A DNA stretch of 64,000 nt from Aneurinibacillus thermoaerophilus (GTDB taxonomy: Bacteria; Bacillota; Bacilli; Aneurinibacillales; Aneurinibacillaceae), in contig NZ_FNDE01000006.1 in the NCBI RefSeq assembly GCF_900099925.1, forward strand, positions 1-64,000, in the 5' to 3' direction. This document shows positions 48,366-58,004 of this stretch, one piece after another. The notes beneath the pieces were generated by a model. That model saw nothing but the letters and a program-made list of their open reading frames with translations. It was not told the origin of the DNA and searched no databases. Within the stretch, counting starts at the first letter, position 1. Each line of letters opens with the position of its first letter. The translations under genes and the position numbers were made by a program.

Positions 48366-48569
48366 ATGATAAATTGCCCTAACTGTCAGTCAAAAGATAT
48401 CGGTAAAATCGGTACCAATCAGTACTATTGCTGGAACTGCTACATTGAATTTACGACTTCAGGGAATAAAGTATCGTCCGTTTTCCAGGTGGAAGAAGAC
48501 GGAACTTTGCATTCGCTGAATGATTTGTTTTTTGAAGATTGCCCACCGCCGTTTGAGACTAATATGTAA
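48366..48569 (+). CDS. Small zinc-ribbon protein, 67 aa
   Basis: Two CxxC knuckles, CPNC (residues 4-7) and CWNC (22-25), form a likely zinc ribbon, followed by an acidic tail with DGTLHSLNDLF. AGGAGG precedes the ATG. It lies between yrrD and another small gene, and resembles the short uncharacterised protein YrzR that B. subtilis has near yrrD, but I give no symbol because I cannot check. Function unknown; metal or nucleic-acid binding is possible. Confidence 0.78.
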   Translation: MINCPNCQSKDIGKIGTNQYYCWNCYIEFTTSGNKVSSVFQVEEDGTLHSLNDLFFEDCPPPFETNM

Positions 48570-48582
48570 GGAGATGAGTGCG

Positions 48583-48792
48583 GTGAACCGTTCACTTTGG
48601 ATGGGAGCTGCGATACTGGTCGCAATGAGCCTTGTCGGAATCATGCGGCGGGCGAGACGAAGCCGTGCGGAGCGTATTTTCCGTTTCGGAAATCGTATGC
48701 TGCGCAATTTTAGATTCGCCGGGATGTTAAACATTTCGCCACGCTTTATGACAGGCGCCGGCATGCGGATGCTGCGAAAGGCGTTTCGATAA
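48583..48792 (+). CDS. Small basic single-helix membrane protein, 69 aa
   Basis: One N-terminal membrane helix (about 6-20, WMGAAILVAMSLVGI) and then an arginine-rich tail (RRARRSRAERIFRFGNRMLRNFRF). I start at the GTG at 48583, nine bases after TAAGGAG; the ATG at 48574 touches that site. It follows the zinc-ribbon gene by 13 bases and is probably in the same transcript. Not recognised. Confidence 0.65.
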   Translation: MNRSLWMGAAILVAMSLVGIMRRARRSRAERIFRFGNRMLRNFRFAGMLNISPRFMTGAGMRMLRKAFR

Positions 48793-48797
48793 AAACG

Positions 48798-48876
48798 AAA
48801 ACGAGGAGCAACACGTGTTGTCTTTTTCCCTGCTTGGGACATAGACTTTTCGCGTGCATGCTTCCTCGTTTTTTAT
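48798..48876. terminator. Bidirectional terminator between the small-gene cluster and the MCP
   Basis: AAAACGAGG (48798-48806) pairs with CCTCGTTTT (48864-48872), with an inner GCA/TGC. Ts follow on both strands. Confidence 0.75.
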
Positions 48877-48888
48877 TGCTTCGGTTTC

Positions 48889-50862
48889 TTATACTTTGAA
48901 TTTAAGGGCTTCTTGATGGGCTCGTGCGGCCAGTTCAGACAATGATTCGATATTTAAGGACATATCTTCAGCTGTTTGACTTTGCTCTTGGATGGAAGCG
49001 GAGATTTCACGTAATCCGCCCGAGGTTTCCCGGCTCACTGCCGCAACAAACCGGATTCGCTCGTGCAAATTTTCTACCATTTGATGAACTTCTTCTTGTT
49101 TTTGTTTAATTTTTTCCATCTCTTTTTTTGTTTGGTTCGTTTTCTCCACAATGTTGAATAGAGCCCTTTCCCCTTGATTAATGATGGAGATTTGGCGCTG
49201 TACTTGCTCCACATTCATTTCCATTGAGCGGATAGTAACCGCTGTTTCGCTTTGGATATGTTTCACCAAATTCACAATTTCCTGTGCCGCTTTTGCCGCT
49301 TCTTCTGCCAGCTTCCGCACTTCTCCTGCGACGACCGCAAATCCTTTTCCATGTTGACCGGCCCGCGCGGCTTCGATAGTGGCATTTAGTGCCAATAGAT
49401 TGGTCTGCTCGGCAATGGAGGAAATCATATGCACGACATTTCCGATCTCTTCCGAGCGTTGCCCTAATTTTTGAATGGTTTCTGTGGTGGAGATAACGGC
49501 TTGGGCTACCGTATCAAGGTGCTGGATCGCTTCATTAACAGACGCCATTCCCTCATTTGCGGCTCGGCGTGTCTCCTCGGCCACTTGCAGCGCCTGAGAC
49601 GCGGCGGTCGTGGTATCCTTGACTTTTTCATGGGCATGGTTCATCTCTACATGAACATGGTCAACCGCTTCTGCCTGTTCATTAATATTTTTCGCGATTT
49701 GCTGTATCGTATGGGCAATTTGCAAGGCGGAGGCGCCGGTCTCTTCAGCGGTGGCGGCCAATTGTTCGGAGGTGGAAGATACTTCTTCTGCCGAGCGCTG
49801 CATGGTAGCTACCAGATTGCGTAAGTCACCGGTCATTTGATTAAAACCACGCGCCAGATGCCCTAGCTCGTCTTCGCGTACAATATGCGCCTGTGTTGTC
49901 AAATCGCCGCTTGCGGCTATTTTAAAGCATTCCTGAACATGCTGAATGGGTTTTACGAGCGTACGTTTCATAATGAATGATAGAATAAGCAGCAAAACAA
50001 GAAGGGAAATCAGGGAAATCATTAAAATGATGTAACGGGTCTGCGCAATGGCCGCGTACGCTTCTTGACTTTCCATTGTAATAGCCACAATCCACCCGGT
50101 TTGTTCGATGGGCCGAAATGATACGAGGTTGGATTTTCCTTCAAACGTGTATTCCAGTTGCCCCTTTTTCATCTTTAGCATGGCTTGACCGAAGTTTTGT
50201 TTGTTTATCCGGAGTTTGGCCACGTGTTTTTTCAGTGGATGCGCCAATATGAGACCATTTTTATCAACCAAATAAGCGTATCCCGTTTTCCCCATTTTTA
50301 TTCGCGCAATATGCGAACCGATAGCGTCCAGCCGTATGGCAGCCACAAGGAAGCTGCGTCCATTGTTAACCGGCTCTGTCAAATAAAGCAAAGGACTTCC
50401 ATCCTCTCCATAGCGCACATTGCTAATGATGCGTTTTCCCGCTTTTTGCGCTGTTTGTAATACATCAAGTTCGGGAAACGTTTGGCCAATCATGTATCCG
50501 TTTGAGCCGGCAATGATGTTTCCTTCCGGCATCGTAATATACAACGCTTCGTATTCAGGTTGATTTCTAGTAATGGAAGTCAGAAAACGGCCCGCTTCAT
50601 CCGCTCGGTCTGACCGGGTGTCAACCGCTTTAATTATGGGAAATTGGGCCAATTGAAACAGCGATTGTTGCCTGTCAGTCAAATCCTTGCCGACAAGGAT
50701 GGCAGCTTCGCTTGAAGCTTGGTCCATCCCTTGCAAAGTAGCGGCGCGCAGCGATTGGGTGACGCTTCGTTCCACGAAAAAGTACAGGGTAGCGAAAGCG
50801 ATGACCGTTACTACTGTCAATAAAATCATTAATCTTGTCTGGAGAGTTATATGTTTTTTCAT
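48889..50862 (-). CDS. Methyl-accepting chemotaxis protein with Cache-type sensor
   Basis: A 657-aa transmembrane receptor. Helix 1 is at about 9-30, and an extracellular dCache-like sensor fills about 35-270. Helix 2 ([20 protein letters not shown]) is near 278-298. A HAMP domain follows (about 300-355) and then a long signalling coiled coil, with the hairpin tip [20 protein letters not shown] contacting CheW/CheA. The ligand is unknown; many Cache sensors bind amino or organic acids. It is monocistronic. The 265-base AT-rich gap upstream holds no other gene. Confidence 0.92.
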   Translation of the reverse strand: MKKHITLQTRLMILLTVVTVIAFATLYFFVERSVTQSLRAATLQGMDQASSEAAILVGKDLTDRQQSLFQLAQFPIIKAVDTRSDRADEAGRFLTSITRNQPEYEALYITMPEGNIIAGSNGYMIGQTFPELDVLQTAQKAGKRIISNVRYGEDGSPLLYLTEPVNNGRSFLVAAIRLDAIGSHIARIKMGKTGYAYLVDKNGLILAHPLKKHVAKLRINKQNFGQAMLKMKKGQLEYTFEGKSNLVSFRPIEQTGWIVAITMESQEAYAAIAQTRYIILMISLISLLVLLLILSFIMKRTLVKPIQHVQECFKIAASGDLTTQAHIVREDELGHLARGFNQMTGDLRNLVATMQRSAEEVSSTSEQLAATAEETGASALQIAHTIQQIAKNINEQAEAVDHVHVEMNHAHEKVKDTTTAASQALQVAEETRRAANEGMASVNEAIQHLDTVAQAVISTTETIQKLGQRSEEIGNVVHMISSIAEQTNLLALNATIEAARAGQHGKGFAVVAGEVRKLAEEAAKAAQEIVNLVKHIQSETAVTIRSMEMNVEQVQRQISIINQGERALFNIVEKTNQTKKEMEKIKQKQEEVHQMVENLHERIRFVAAVSRETSGGLREISASIQEQSQTAEDMSLNIESLSELAARAHQEALKFKV

Positions 50863-51127
50863 GATTCTTCCGCCTTAATATGCTAGAATTATTCTTCTTT
50901 ATTGAGGTCTTAAGAACTAATTTAATGTTTATGATAGCAGGGTAATTTTGGGTATATATTAATACAATATAAAAATTTGGTTAAATTGAATGGGAAATGG
51001 TTCTTCACCATAAGTTACGCTTGAGGAAAGAATAAGGCAAAATAATTTCTCAGTCATTTTTTTAAAAATGTAGTTGATATAGGATGAAGGCGAAGCTATG
51101 TGGTAAAATAAGGATGGAGGTGCATCT

Positions 51128-51577
51128 ATGGGGAAATTTATTAATGGCTGGTTGATGATTACTCTTTGCTATTTTACGGTCTTTTTAATGGCTACAACTT
51201 TATATGGACTAATTACTGGGCTTCCTATTGATCGCTATCGAATCTATTCAGGTACTTATCTTGGAATTTTGTTAATTATTGTACCCTATTTTTTAACTGG
51301 TATATATGCTCGGATGTTTTTTTCTCATCCTGTAAAAAGCGCGTTTTGGCTAAGTGTTGTACCAGTAGTATGTGAGAAGGTACTCATCTATTTTATTGGA
51401 GCTGTTTTGCTTGCAGCTGGAGGAGATGGGGATACCAGTGGAGTAACAGTAATGAACTTTATTGAAGCTGAAGCAGCTCCATATTTCACCCCTGTTTATG
51501 TTATTTTAGGATTTTTAAGTATTCCCTTTAGTATGTGGATTGCCAGCCGAAAAAAGGTCTCTGTTCAATCAATGTGA
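51128..51577 (+). CDS. Hypothetical four-helix membrane protein, 149 aa
   Basis: Four predicted membrane segments (about 7-29, 42-60, 75-97 and 120-140) with short loops; the only marked loop is GGDGDTSGVTVMNF. A good ribosome-binding site GGAGGTG precedes the ATG, and TAAAAT lies upstream. Not recognised. The AT-rich composition, the adjacent IS605-type scar and the absence of this gene from the conserved order suggest acquisition. Confidence 0.65.
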   Translation: MGKFINGWLMITLCYFTVFLMATTLYGLITGLPIDRYRIYSGTYLGILLIIVPYFLTGIYARMFFSHPVKSAFWLSVVPVVCEKVLIYFIGAVLLAAGGDGDTSGVTVMNFIEAEAAPYFTPVYVILGFLSIPFSMWIASRKKVSVQSM

Positions 51578-51599
51578 TTTAAGAACATGTCGTTGTTTT

Positions 51600-51670
51600 T
51601 TTGGACTTGCTTACGCCAACTCAACTACCCCCACTTAACGGATCACACCGTTTGAAATGGGGGCTTGTAT
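51600..51670 (-). mobile_element. Solitary IS200/IS605-type right end, second copy
   Basis: On the minus strand it reads AAGCCCCCATTTCAAACGG, then TGTGAT, then CCGTTAAGTGGGGG and TAGTTGA. CCCCCATTT pairs with AAGTGGGGG (plus-strand positions 51655-51663 and 51628-51636) and AACGG with CCGTT, a two-tier hairpin like the right ends of IS605-group elements. No tnpB or tnpA is near. It differs in sequence from the scar at 31507-31625, so the two are not copies of one recent event. Confidence 0.6.
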
Positions 51671-51736
51671 CTTTTCAGTCATGTAGTCGTGGTAAATCAT
51701 TCCGACTCGGCTGCTTGACAAATATCGATGAAACAG

Positions 51737-52363
51737 CTAATCCAATAATGAAATTTTGACGATTAATAACCACTTGGCAGTTTTCAAAGCTTGCTCGGGG
51801 GAACTTGTTGATATGCTATTTTCATCCGTTGCTTGAATTCCCCAAACAGCAACATCTGCATTATCAGCGATAGCTAAGTCTTGTTTTAGATTCACTACGC
51901 CATGTATATGGTGCTGTGCATTCTTATTAAGATGAAAAGTAGAGCTTGAGTATCCTCCCTCATGAATAAGAGCAGAAGTGACAGTATATTGAGGTTTCGT
52001 CTTTTCAATGGTTTCTTCTTGAAATGAAAAAGCGAGCTCTCCGTTAAATTCCCCCTGTTTACTAAAAATGTCAGTCTCTTCTCCACCTATCGTTTGAGTT
52101 TTTTTTCCGTTTTCCCAAAGCTCAATGGTAGATTTTAGTTTTCGTTTGTTACCTTTGTATTTTATTTTTACTGCGCCGGATAGAGGACCAAGGAAAGCTT
52201 GAAATTTTGCTGCATCTCCTTCAAATAAATCCGTTGGTGATATATAAAGAAAGTTATTCTTGATAGTGGAAGTATGTTCCGAATTAGGAGTAGGACTCGG
52301 AGGCTTCGAACATGCTGAAAGCAGTAAGATGATGAGAAGAATAACAAAGATAAATTTTTTCAT
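51737..52363 (-). CDS. Hypothetical lipoprotein, 208 aa
   Basis: The N-terminus MKKFIFVILLIILLLSACSK is a lipoprotein signal with the lipobox LSAC, so the mature protein begins at Cys18 and is anchored outside the membrane. The body is Ser/Thr/Lys-rich and probably a beta-sandwich, with no motif I recognise. AAGGAAG precedes the ATG. It converges on the membrane-protein gene, with the IS605-type scar between them. AT-rich and probably acquired. Confidence 0.7.
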   Translation of the reverse strand: MKKFIFVILLIILLLSACSKPPSPTPNSEHTSTIKNNFLYISPTDLFEGDAAKFQAFLGPLSGAVKIKYKGNKRKLKSTIELWENGKKTQTIGGEETDIFSKQGEFNGELAFSFQEETIEKTKPQYTVTSALIHEGGYSSSTFHLNKNAQHHIHGVVNLKQDLAIADNADVAVWGIQATDENSISTSSPEQALKTAKWLLIVKISLLD

Positions 52364-52505
52364 TGGTAAACTTCCTTTTTCTTTTCATTTTTTCTTAATA
52401 CAGATAAGTTTCTCCGTATTGCTTAAGTAGTTTACTGTATTCTTTTGAACTTTCCTGTACCCAGCATAGCGACTCCCCTTTATTTCCATATCACTTTTTA
52501 TGCAT

Positions 52506-52546
52506 CAGTGCCTGTCTTATAGTAAAAAGAGGTTGGATAGGCACTG
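52506..52546. repeat. Inverted repeat in the yrrI upstream gap
   Basis: CAGTGCCT (52506-52513) and AGGCACTG (52539-52546) form a perfect 8-bp stem with a 25-base loop. The whole 390-base stretch 52364-52753 has no convincing gene; it contains this repeat and the hairpin at 52701-52733. Confidence 0.55.
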
Positions 52547-52700
52547 CCTAAAGCTTTGGAAGAAAGGAGTGACGGTCTATCTTTCATTGCTTCTTTACAC
52601 ATGGGTGGTTTATATATTGTCAGTTGTTTCTACTTGTATGTTCGCGCCCTTCTAAAAAAATCCTGCTACATCGTGGAAAATAGTTCCATGAATTTCTTTC

Positions 52701-52733
52701 CCTTTTTGGCGCATACTAGAAACGCCAAAAAGG
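52701..52733 (+). promoter_or_regulatory. Perfect 11-bp hairpin ahead of yrrI
   Basis: CCTTTTTGGCG (52701-52711) and CGCCAAAAAGG (52723-52733) form a perfect stem around CATACTAGAAA, 20 bases before the yrrI start. No T-run follows, so it is more likely a leader structure affecting translation or stability than a terminator. Confidence 0.5.
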
Positions 52734-52753
52734 TTATGCATGGGCGGAAGTGA

Positions 52754-53845
52754 ATGAACATGGAACGGATTACGCGAACCAACTGGTTGTATTTTCTGCT
52801 AATCATTTCTCTTGCTTTGCTTATTCTTTTTTTGCTGGGTAAAGTGGGCGTATTTTTTATCGGAGCATTTGAGATTGCAAAAAAAGTGTTAACGCCGTTT
52901 TTTTTCGCGTTGATTATCGCTTATTTGCTGAATCCTATCGTTACGTTTTTGATGCGCCGTCATTTTCCTCGCAGCCTGGCCATTCTCCTGATTTACACTT
53001 TATTTTTTCTGTTTCTTCTATTCCTTATTGTCAATGCCGGGCCGATCCTTATTCGCGAATACAAAGAATTATCGGCTAAATTTCCCGAACTTGTCGGAAC
53101 GTACAGGGATTGGATTGGTTATATGCGCATCCGGCAGGCGCAGACGCCATTTTCTTTGCACGGAGGGTTAACCGCGGGTATCCAACAGATTGAGATTGCG
53201 ATGACCAACTATGTAAATGGATTATTTACTGGCGTAGACAGTTGGTTGGAAAAAATCTTGTTTGTTTTGCTTGTACCGTTTATCGTTTTTTATATGCTAA
53301 AAGACATGAAGCCAATGCAAAAAGGTATGTTGCTGCTTGTGCCCAAACGGCATCGACCGACCGTACGCAGGATGCTGCATGATATTGATACAGCGCTCGG
53401 GCAATATATTCGCGGTCAGCTTATCGTGTGCGTAGCAGTAGGGGCGCTGGCGTATGCCGGGTATTTTTTCGTCGGTTTACCGTACGCGATTGTGTTTGCT
53501 TCATTTGTTGCCATTACAAACATTATTCCATACATTGGTCCGGTATTCGGCGCGGCGCCCGCTGTTTTGTTTGCACTGACGATTTCCTGGAAAATGGCGC
53601 TCTATGCGCTTATTGTTAACGCGGTCATTCAAGTGCTGGAAGGCAACATTGTGTCTCCGATGATTGTTGGGAGATCGCTTCATATGCATCCGCTGTTGAT
53701 TATTTTGTCGGTAATGATCGGTGGAGAAATCGCCGGCATCGCTGGATTAATTCTTGCGGTGCCGATCGTGGCAAGCTTGAAAGTGGTCATTCAGCATATC
53801 ATTATCCATACAATACGCAGATCGGAATGTCCAGAAGAGGGTTAA
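52754..53845 (+). CDS. yrrI: AI-2E-family transporter (YrrI-like permease)
   Basis: A 363-aa membrane protein with about eight helices of the AI-2E/UPF0118 family. LTPFFFALIIAYLLNPIV is near the start, and the family signature NIIPYIGPVFGAAPAVLFAL and LEGNIVSPMIVGRSLHMHPL in the second half. Family members include autoinducer exporters and Na+/H+ antiporters, so the substrate is open. The ribosome-binding site (GGAAGTGA) is modest. It stands ahead of alaS as in B. subtilis. Confidence 0.88.
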   Translation: MNMERITRTNWLYFLLIISLALLILFLLGKVGVFFIGAFEIAKKVLTPFFFALIIAYLLNPIVTFLMRRHFPRSLAILLIYTLFFLFLLFLIVNAGPILIREYKELSAKFPELVGTYRDWIGYMRIRQAQTPFSLHGGLTAGIQQIEIAMTNYVNGLFTGVDSWLEKILFVLLVPFIVFYMLKDMKPMQKGMLLLVPKRHRPTVRRMLHDIDTALGQYIRGQLIVCVAVGALAYAGYFFVGLPYAIVFASFVAITNIIPYIGPVFGAAPAVLFALTISWKMALYALIVNAVIQVLEGNIVSPMIVGRSLHMHPLLIILSVMIGGEIAGIAGLILAVPIVASLKVVIQHIIIHTIRRSECPEEG

Positions 53846-53875
53846 TTGACAGGAAAGATGGTAAATCTGTATAAT
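53846..53875 (+). promoter_or_regulatory. Sigma-A promoter of the alaS T-box transcript
   Basis: TTGACA (53846-53851) begins one base after the yrrI stop; an 18-base spacer and TATAAT (53870-53875) follow. Confidence 0.85.
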
Positions 53876-53884
53876 AAATTATAC

Positions 53885-54153
53885 TGTATCATTAGAAATA
53901 TCGCTAAATCGTTGAAGGAATGAGTAGACGGCAGCCCTTGTCACAGAGAGAAGATTCCATGGTTGAGAGAATCTTTACAAGAAGAGCCGTTGAATGCTAC
54001 TCCTGAGAGCAGGGCGCAAAATCCTGCCGGGTTAAAAAGCCCGTTATCTGTAAAATAAGGCGATCCGTGCTATATGTGCGGGTAAGCAGGGTGGTACCGC
54101 GTGAGAAGATAAGCTCTCGTCCCTGAAGAAACTCTGGGATGGAGGGCTTTTTT
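53885..54153 (+). promoter_or_regulatory. T-box leader of alaS, Ala specifier
   Basis: It shows the stem I motif CAGAGAGAAGATT...AATCTT and the specifier GCT (Ala) at 53996-53998 in GTTGAATGCTACTCC. The T-box sequence AGCAGGGTGGTACCGCG lies near 54085-54101, and the terminator GCTCTCGTCCC...GGGATGGAGGGC plus Ts at 54111-54153. Uncharged tRNA-Ala would favour the antiterminator and expression of alaS. Confidence 0.95.
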
Positions 54154-54225
54154 GATGGATAAGACGCTGTTTCTTATCCGTAAAGAGTGCTATTATATAC
54201 ACTTTTATGGAGGGGTAAGATTGAA

Positions 54226-56862
54226 ATGAAACAAATGTCATCCGCTGAGATTCGCCAGAAGTTTCTGGACTTCTTCGTCAGCAAGGGGCACAAAGTAGAG
54301 CCTAGTGCACCGCTGATTCCGGTTGACGATCCTTCGTTGCTCTGGATTAATAGCGGTGTTGCCACGTTGAAAAAATATTTCGACGGCCGCGTTGTGCCGG
54401 AAAATCCGCGCATTACAAACTCGCAAAAATCAATTCGTACAAACGACATTGAAAACGTAGGAAAAACGGCGCGTCATCATACATTTTTTGAAATGCTCGG
54501 CAATTTCTCCATTGGCGATTATTTTAAAGAAGAAGCGATTCTGTGGGCATGGGAATTCCTAACCAGCCCGGAGTGGATCGGTTTCGATCCGGAGAAATTG
54601 TCTGTAACCATTCACCCGGAAGACGATGAAGCGTATGAAATCTGGAATAAAAAAGTGGGCATTCCGGATGAACGCATCGTGCGTTTGGAAGGGAATTTTT
54701 GGGATATTGGAGAAGGGCCGTGTGGACCAAACAGCGAGATTTTTTATGATCGCGGAGAAAAATACGGCAATGACCCGAATGATCCGGAATTGTATCCGGG
54801 AGGTGAAAATGAGCGCTATCTTGAAATCTGGAATCTTGTGTTTTCGCAGTATAACCATAATCCTGACGGTTCTTACACGCCGCTGCCAAAGAAAAACATC
54901 GATACAGGCATGGGGCTTGAACGTATGGCGTCCATTATGCAAGACGTGGACAATAACTTTGAAACGGATCTTTTGTTCCCGATTATTGAAGCAACTTGCA
55001 ATATCGCTGGCGTAAAATACGGTCAATCGCCGGAGAAGGATGTGGCTTTAAAAGTTATTGCCGACCACTCGCGCACAGTTGTGTTTGCCATCGGCGATGG
55101 GGCCCTTCCGTCTAATGAAGGTCGCGGCTACGTAATTCGTCGTTTGTTGCGTCGCGCGGTTCGGTATGGAAAAGTACTCGGCATCGATAAGTCGTTCCTG
55201 TACACATTGACCTCGGTTGTGGGAGAAATTATGAAATCCTACTATCCAGAAATACTAGAGAAGCGTGAGTTTATTGAGCGCGTAATCAAAAATGAAGAAG
55301 AGCGTTTCCGTGAAACGCTGAATGAAGGTCTGCACATTCTGGAGCAAATGGTAACGGAAGCGAAAAAAGAAGGCAAAACGCAAATCAGTGGGCCAGAAGC
55401 GTTTAAATTGTATGATACGTACGGCTTTCCATTTGATTTGACGGAAGACTTTGCGACTGAACAGGGGATGACTGTTGATCGCGAAGGATTTGAAGCGGCG
55501 ATGGAAGAGCAGCGCGCCCGTGCGCGGGCAGCCCGCCAGGATGAAGACAGCATGCAGGTACAGGGCGGCGTACTCGGCGATATTAAAGTGAAGAGCGAAT
55601 TCGTCGGTTACAGTGAACTTGTTAGCAGCGCCAAAGTTGTGGCCATTGTTCACGAAAACCGATCAGTCGACATGGTGGGAGCTGGAACAGAGTGCCAGGT
55701 TATTCTTGACCGTACACCATTCTATGCTGAATCAGGTGGACAGGTAGCGGACAAAGGGCTTTTGAGTGCGGGCGACATGCAGGCGAAAGTCGAAGATACG
55801 CAAAAGGGACCAAACGGTCAGCATGTGCATACGGTGCTTGTGGAAAACGGCACACTAAAAGTGGGTGATACAGTTGAAGCTGCTGTGAACCGTGCAGCCC
55901 GCGCCGATATTATTAAGAACCATACCGCAACGCACCTGTTGCATCAGGCGTTGAAAGACGTGCTGGGCAAGCATGTGAATCAGGCCGGTTCGCTTGTCGC
56001 TCCAGACCGTCTCCGCTTTGACTTTTCGCACTTCGGCGCAGTGACCCCGGAAGAGCTGGAGCAAATCGAAGCGAAAGTCAATGAGCAAATATGGTGCAAC
56101 ATGGATGTCCATATTATGCATAAGCCGCTTCAGGAAGCGAAAGCGATGGGGGCGATGGCCCTATTTGGCGAAAAATACGGCGATATCGTTCGTGTTGTTC
56201 AGGTAGGTGACTACAGCCTTGAGCTGTGCGGCGGTTGCCATGTGGGTAACACCGCGGAAATTGGTCTGTTCAAGATTGTAAGTGAAGCGGGCATCGGCGC
56301 AGGTACACGCCGCATCGAAGCAGTAACTGGCCGTATGGCTTACGAATATTTGAATACACAGCTGCAAACGCTGAGAATGGTGGCTGATGAGCTGAAGACA
56401 ACCATTGTCAACGTGCCGCAGCGCATTGAAGCGCTGAAAGCAGAAATGAAAAACCTAGAGCGTGAAAACGAATCGTTGCGTGCTAAATTAAGCAATCTGG
56501 AAGCGGCTTCCCTTACCGAACAAGTGCAAGAAATAAAGGGAATCAAGGTTCTTGCTGCGAAAGTAAACGGCGTTGATATGGACAACTTGCGCAACATGGT
56601 AGACGACCTGAAGCAGAAGCTTGGTTCTGTTGTTGTCGTACTGGGTTCCGTAAAAGACGAAAAAGTAAACATCGTTGCGGGCGTAACTGCTGATCTGGTG
56701 AAGCAGGGGATTCATGCAGGTAAGGTTGTAAAGGAAGTGGCTGTTCGCTGCGGTGGTGGCGGTGGCGGCCGTCCAGACATGGCGCAGGCTGGCGGCAAGA
56801 ATCCGGCGCAGCTCGTTGAAGCACTGGCATTTGTGAAACAGTGGGTAAGCGAACAAATTTAG
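54226..56862 (+). CDS. alaS: Alanyl-tRNA synthetase
   Basis: Class II synthetase, 878 aa, the same length as in B. subtilis. [19 protein letters not shown] opens the catalytic domain, and [25 protein letters not shown] lies in the tRNA-recognition part. The editing domain has the zinc ligands [11 protein letters not shown] and [13 protein letters not shown]. The C-Ala domain ends with [18 protein letters not shown] start at 54226 after GGAGGGG. It is controlled by the T-box ahead. A hairpin CGTTGAA...TTCAACG follows the stop without a T-run. Confidence 0.97.
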   Translation: MKQMSSAEIRQKFLDFFVSKGHKVEPSAPLIPVDDPSLLWINSGVATLKKYFDGRVVPENPRITNSQKSIRTNDIENVGKTARHHTFFEMLGNFSIGDYFKEEAILWAWEFLTSPEWIGFDPEKLSVTIHPEDDEAYEIWNKKVGIPDERIVRLEGNFWDIGEGPCGPNSEIFYDRGEKYGNDPNDPELYPGGENERYLEIWNLVFSQYNHNPDGSYTPLPKKNIDTGMGLERMASIMQDVDNNFETDLLFPIIEATCNIAGVKYGQSPEKDVALKVIADHSRTVVFAIGDGALPSNEGRGYVIRRLLRRAVRYGKVLGIDKSFLYTLTSVVGEIMKSYYPEILEKREFIERVIKNEEERFRETLNEGLHILEQMVTEAKKEGKTQISGPEAFKLYDTYGFPFDLTEDFATEQGMTVDREGFEAAMEEQRARARAARQDEDSMQVQGGVLGDIKVKSEFVGYSELVSSAKVVAIVHENRSVDMVGAGTECQVILDRTPFYAESGGQVADKGLLSAGDMQAKVEDTQKGPNGQHVHTVLVENGTLKVGDTVEAAVNRAARADIIKNHTATHLLHQALKDVLGKHVNQAGSLVAPDRLRFDFSHFGAVTPEELEQIEAKVNEQIWCNMDVHIMHKPLQEAKAMGAMALFGEKYGDIVRVVQVGDYSLELCGGCHVGNTAEIGLFKIVSEAGIGAGTRRIEAVTGRMAYEYLNTQLQTLRMVADELKTTIVNVPQRIEALKAEMKNLERENESLRAKLSNLEAASLTEQVQEIKGIKVLAAKVNGVDMDNLRNMVDDLKQKLGSVVVVLGSVKDEKVNIVAGVTADLVKQGIHAGKVVKEVAVRCGGGGGGRPDMAQAGGKNPAQLVEALAFVKQWVSEQI

Positions 56863-56940
56863 TGTATCGTTGAAAAAGGGAATTCAACGGGTGAGGGCGA
56901 ATATGAAAGGAATAAGATCCTTTGAAAGAGGTGCTAGGCA

Positions 56941-57201
56941 GTGAGTTCCATGGATCATACAATGAAATTTAACTTTAAGCAGGACGAAGTCGAGGTAGAT
57001 GCCCGGGAAGTCCTGTTGCAAGTATACGAGGCGCTCGAAGAAAAAGGATATAACCCGATTAACCAAATTGTCGGCTATTTAATCTCCGGCGACCCAGCCT
57101 ACATCCCGCGCCACAATAACGCCCGCACGCTTATCCGCAAGCTGGAGCGCGATGAATTAATTGAGGAGCTTGTCCGTTCATATCTTCGCTCGAACCAATA
57201 A
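56941..57201 (+). CDS. ireB: IreB-family regulatory protein (YrzL, DUF965)
   Basis: A small 86-aa protein. DREVLLQ-type helices and the conserved [25 protein letters not shown] identify the family. IreB of Enterococcus is a phosphorylation target of the IreK kinase and a negative regulator of cephalosporin resistance. In Bacillales the gene sits between alaS and ruvX, as here. The start is a GTG at 56941 after GAGGTG. Confidence 0.92.
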   Translation: MSSMDHTMKFNFKQDEVEVDAREVLLQVYEALEEKGYNPINQIVGYLISGDPAYIPRHNNARTLIRKLERDELIEELVRSYLRSNQ

Positions 57202-57226
57202 CAAGGGGGAATTCCTTGAACGCGTA

Positions 57227-57258
57227 GCCCGGTTTTTTCTAGATGACAAAAGCCGGGC
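57227..57258 (+). terminator. Possible hairpin between ireB and ruvX
   Basis: GCCCGG (57227-57232) and CCGGGC (57253-57258) pair, and TTTT/AAAA can extend the stem with a bulge. No T-run follows, so strong termination is unlikely; it may be an attenuating or processing structure. Confidence 0.4.
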
Positions 57259-57290
57259 ATGACACGCGCGGATATGTTGAGGGAGAATGT

Positions 57291-57701
57291 ATGCGTATCA
57301 TGGGACTAGATGTTGGAGAGAAAACTATCGGCGTCGCAATCAGCGACGAACTTGGCTGGACAGCGCAGGGAATTGAGACGATTCAGCGGGAAAGCAGAAA
57401 AAAAGATTATCTCCGCATCGAAGAACTCATAAAGCAGTATGATGTTGGAGAAATTATTGTTGGATTGCCGAAAAATATGAATGGTACAATCGGCCCGCGA
57501 GGTGAAATGTGCCAGGTTTTCGCGGAGTATCTGCACAACCGTTCGCGTCTTCCTGTCAAACTGTGGGATGAACGCTTAACGACAATGGCGGCGGAAAAGG
57601 TGTTGCTCTCAGCTGACGTCAGCCGTAAAAAACGAAAACAAGTGATTGATAAAATGGCAGCGGTAATGATTTTGCAAAATTACCTGGATGCCCAGAAATA
57701 G
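57291..57701 (+). CDS. ruvX: Putative pre-16S rRNA nuclease / Holliday-junction resolvase-like YqgF (RuvX)
   Basis: A 136-aa RNase-H-fold protein. [16 protein letters not shown] holds the first catalytic Asp, [14 protein letters not shown] the second motif, and [11 protein letters not shown] the third acidic site. YqgF processes the 5' end of 16S rRNA in E. coli. I start at 57291 after GAGGGAG; the longer frame upstream lacks family likeness. It is followed by the DUF1292 genes, as in other Firmicutes. Confidence 0.93.
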   Translation: MRIMGLDVGEKTIGVAISDELGWTAQGIETIQRESRKKDYLRIEELIKQYDVGEIIVGLPKNMNGTIGPRGEMCQVFAEYLHNRSRLPVKLWDERLTTMAAEKVLLSADVSRKKRKQVIDKMAAVMILQNYLDAQK

Positions 57702-57713
57702 GAGGTTATCCGT

Positions 57714-58001
57714 ATGGATTTGGACAAAATGGGAATCGAAGTGGGCGAATACATCACGCTTACGGATGAAGAATCAGGTCATGAATATGAATATCTTGTC
57801 ATGTATATTTTTGAAATCGAAGATCGGGTGTACCTCTGCCTTGTTCCGGCCGATCAGGAAGATCAGGAAGAGTACGAAGTAGAATTCCTTCGTTACGATG
57901 GAACGGATACACTACAGCCGATTGAGGACGAGAAGGAATGGGAGCAGGTAGAAGCCACATTTGAAACACTCATGAACGAGCTGGATAACGAGGAAGTCTA
58001 A
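57714..58001 (+). CDS. yrzB: DUF1292 protein (YrzB-like)
   Basis: A very acidic 95-aa protein: EYITLTDEESGHEYEYLVMYIFEIEDRVYLCLVP followed by a Glu/Asp-rich stretch and EDEKEWEQVEATFETLM. These are the marks of DUF1292, which almost always accompanies ruvX and mltG in Firmicutes. Function unknown. AGGAGG precedes the ATG. Confidence 0.9.
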   Translation: MDLDKMGIEVGEYITLTDEESGHEYEYLVMYIFEIEDRVYLCLVPADQEDQEEYEVEFLRYDGTDTLQPIEDEKEWEQVEATFETLMNELDNEEV

Positions 58002-58004
58002 TCC

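Noticed and set aside
52556-52753. Plus-strand ORF of 65 codons before yrrI
   Set aside because: It starts without a ribosome-binding site, runs through the perfect hairpin at 52701-52733, and has no family likeness.
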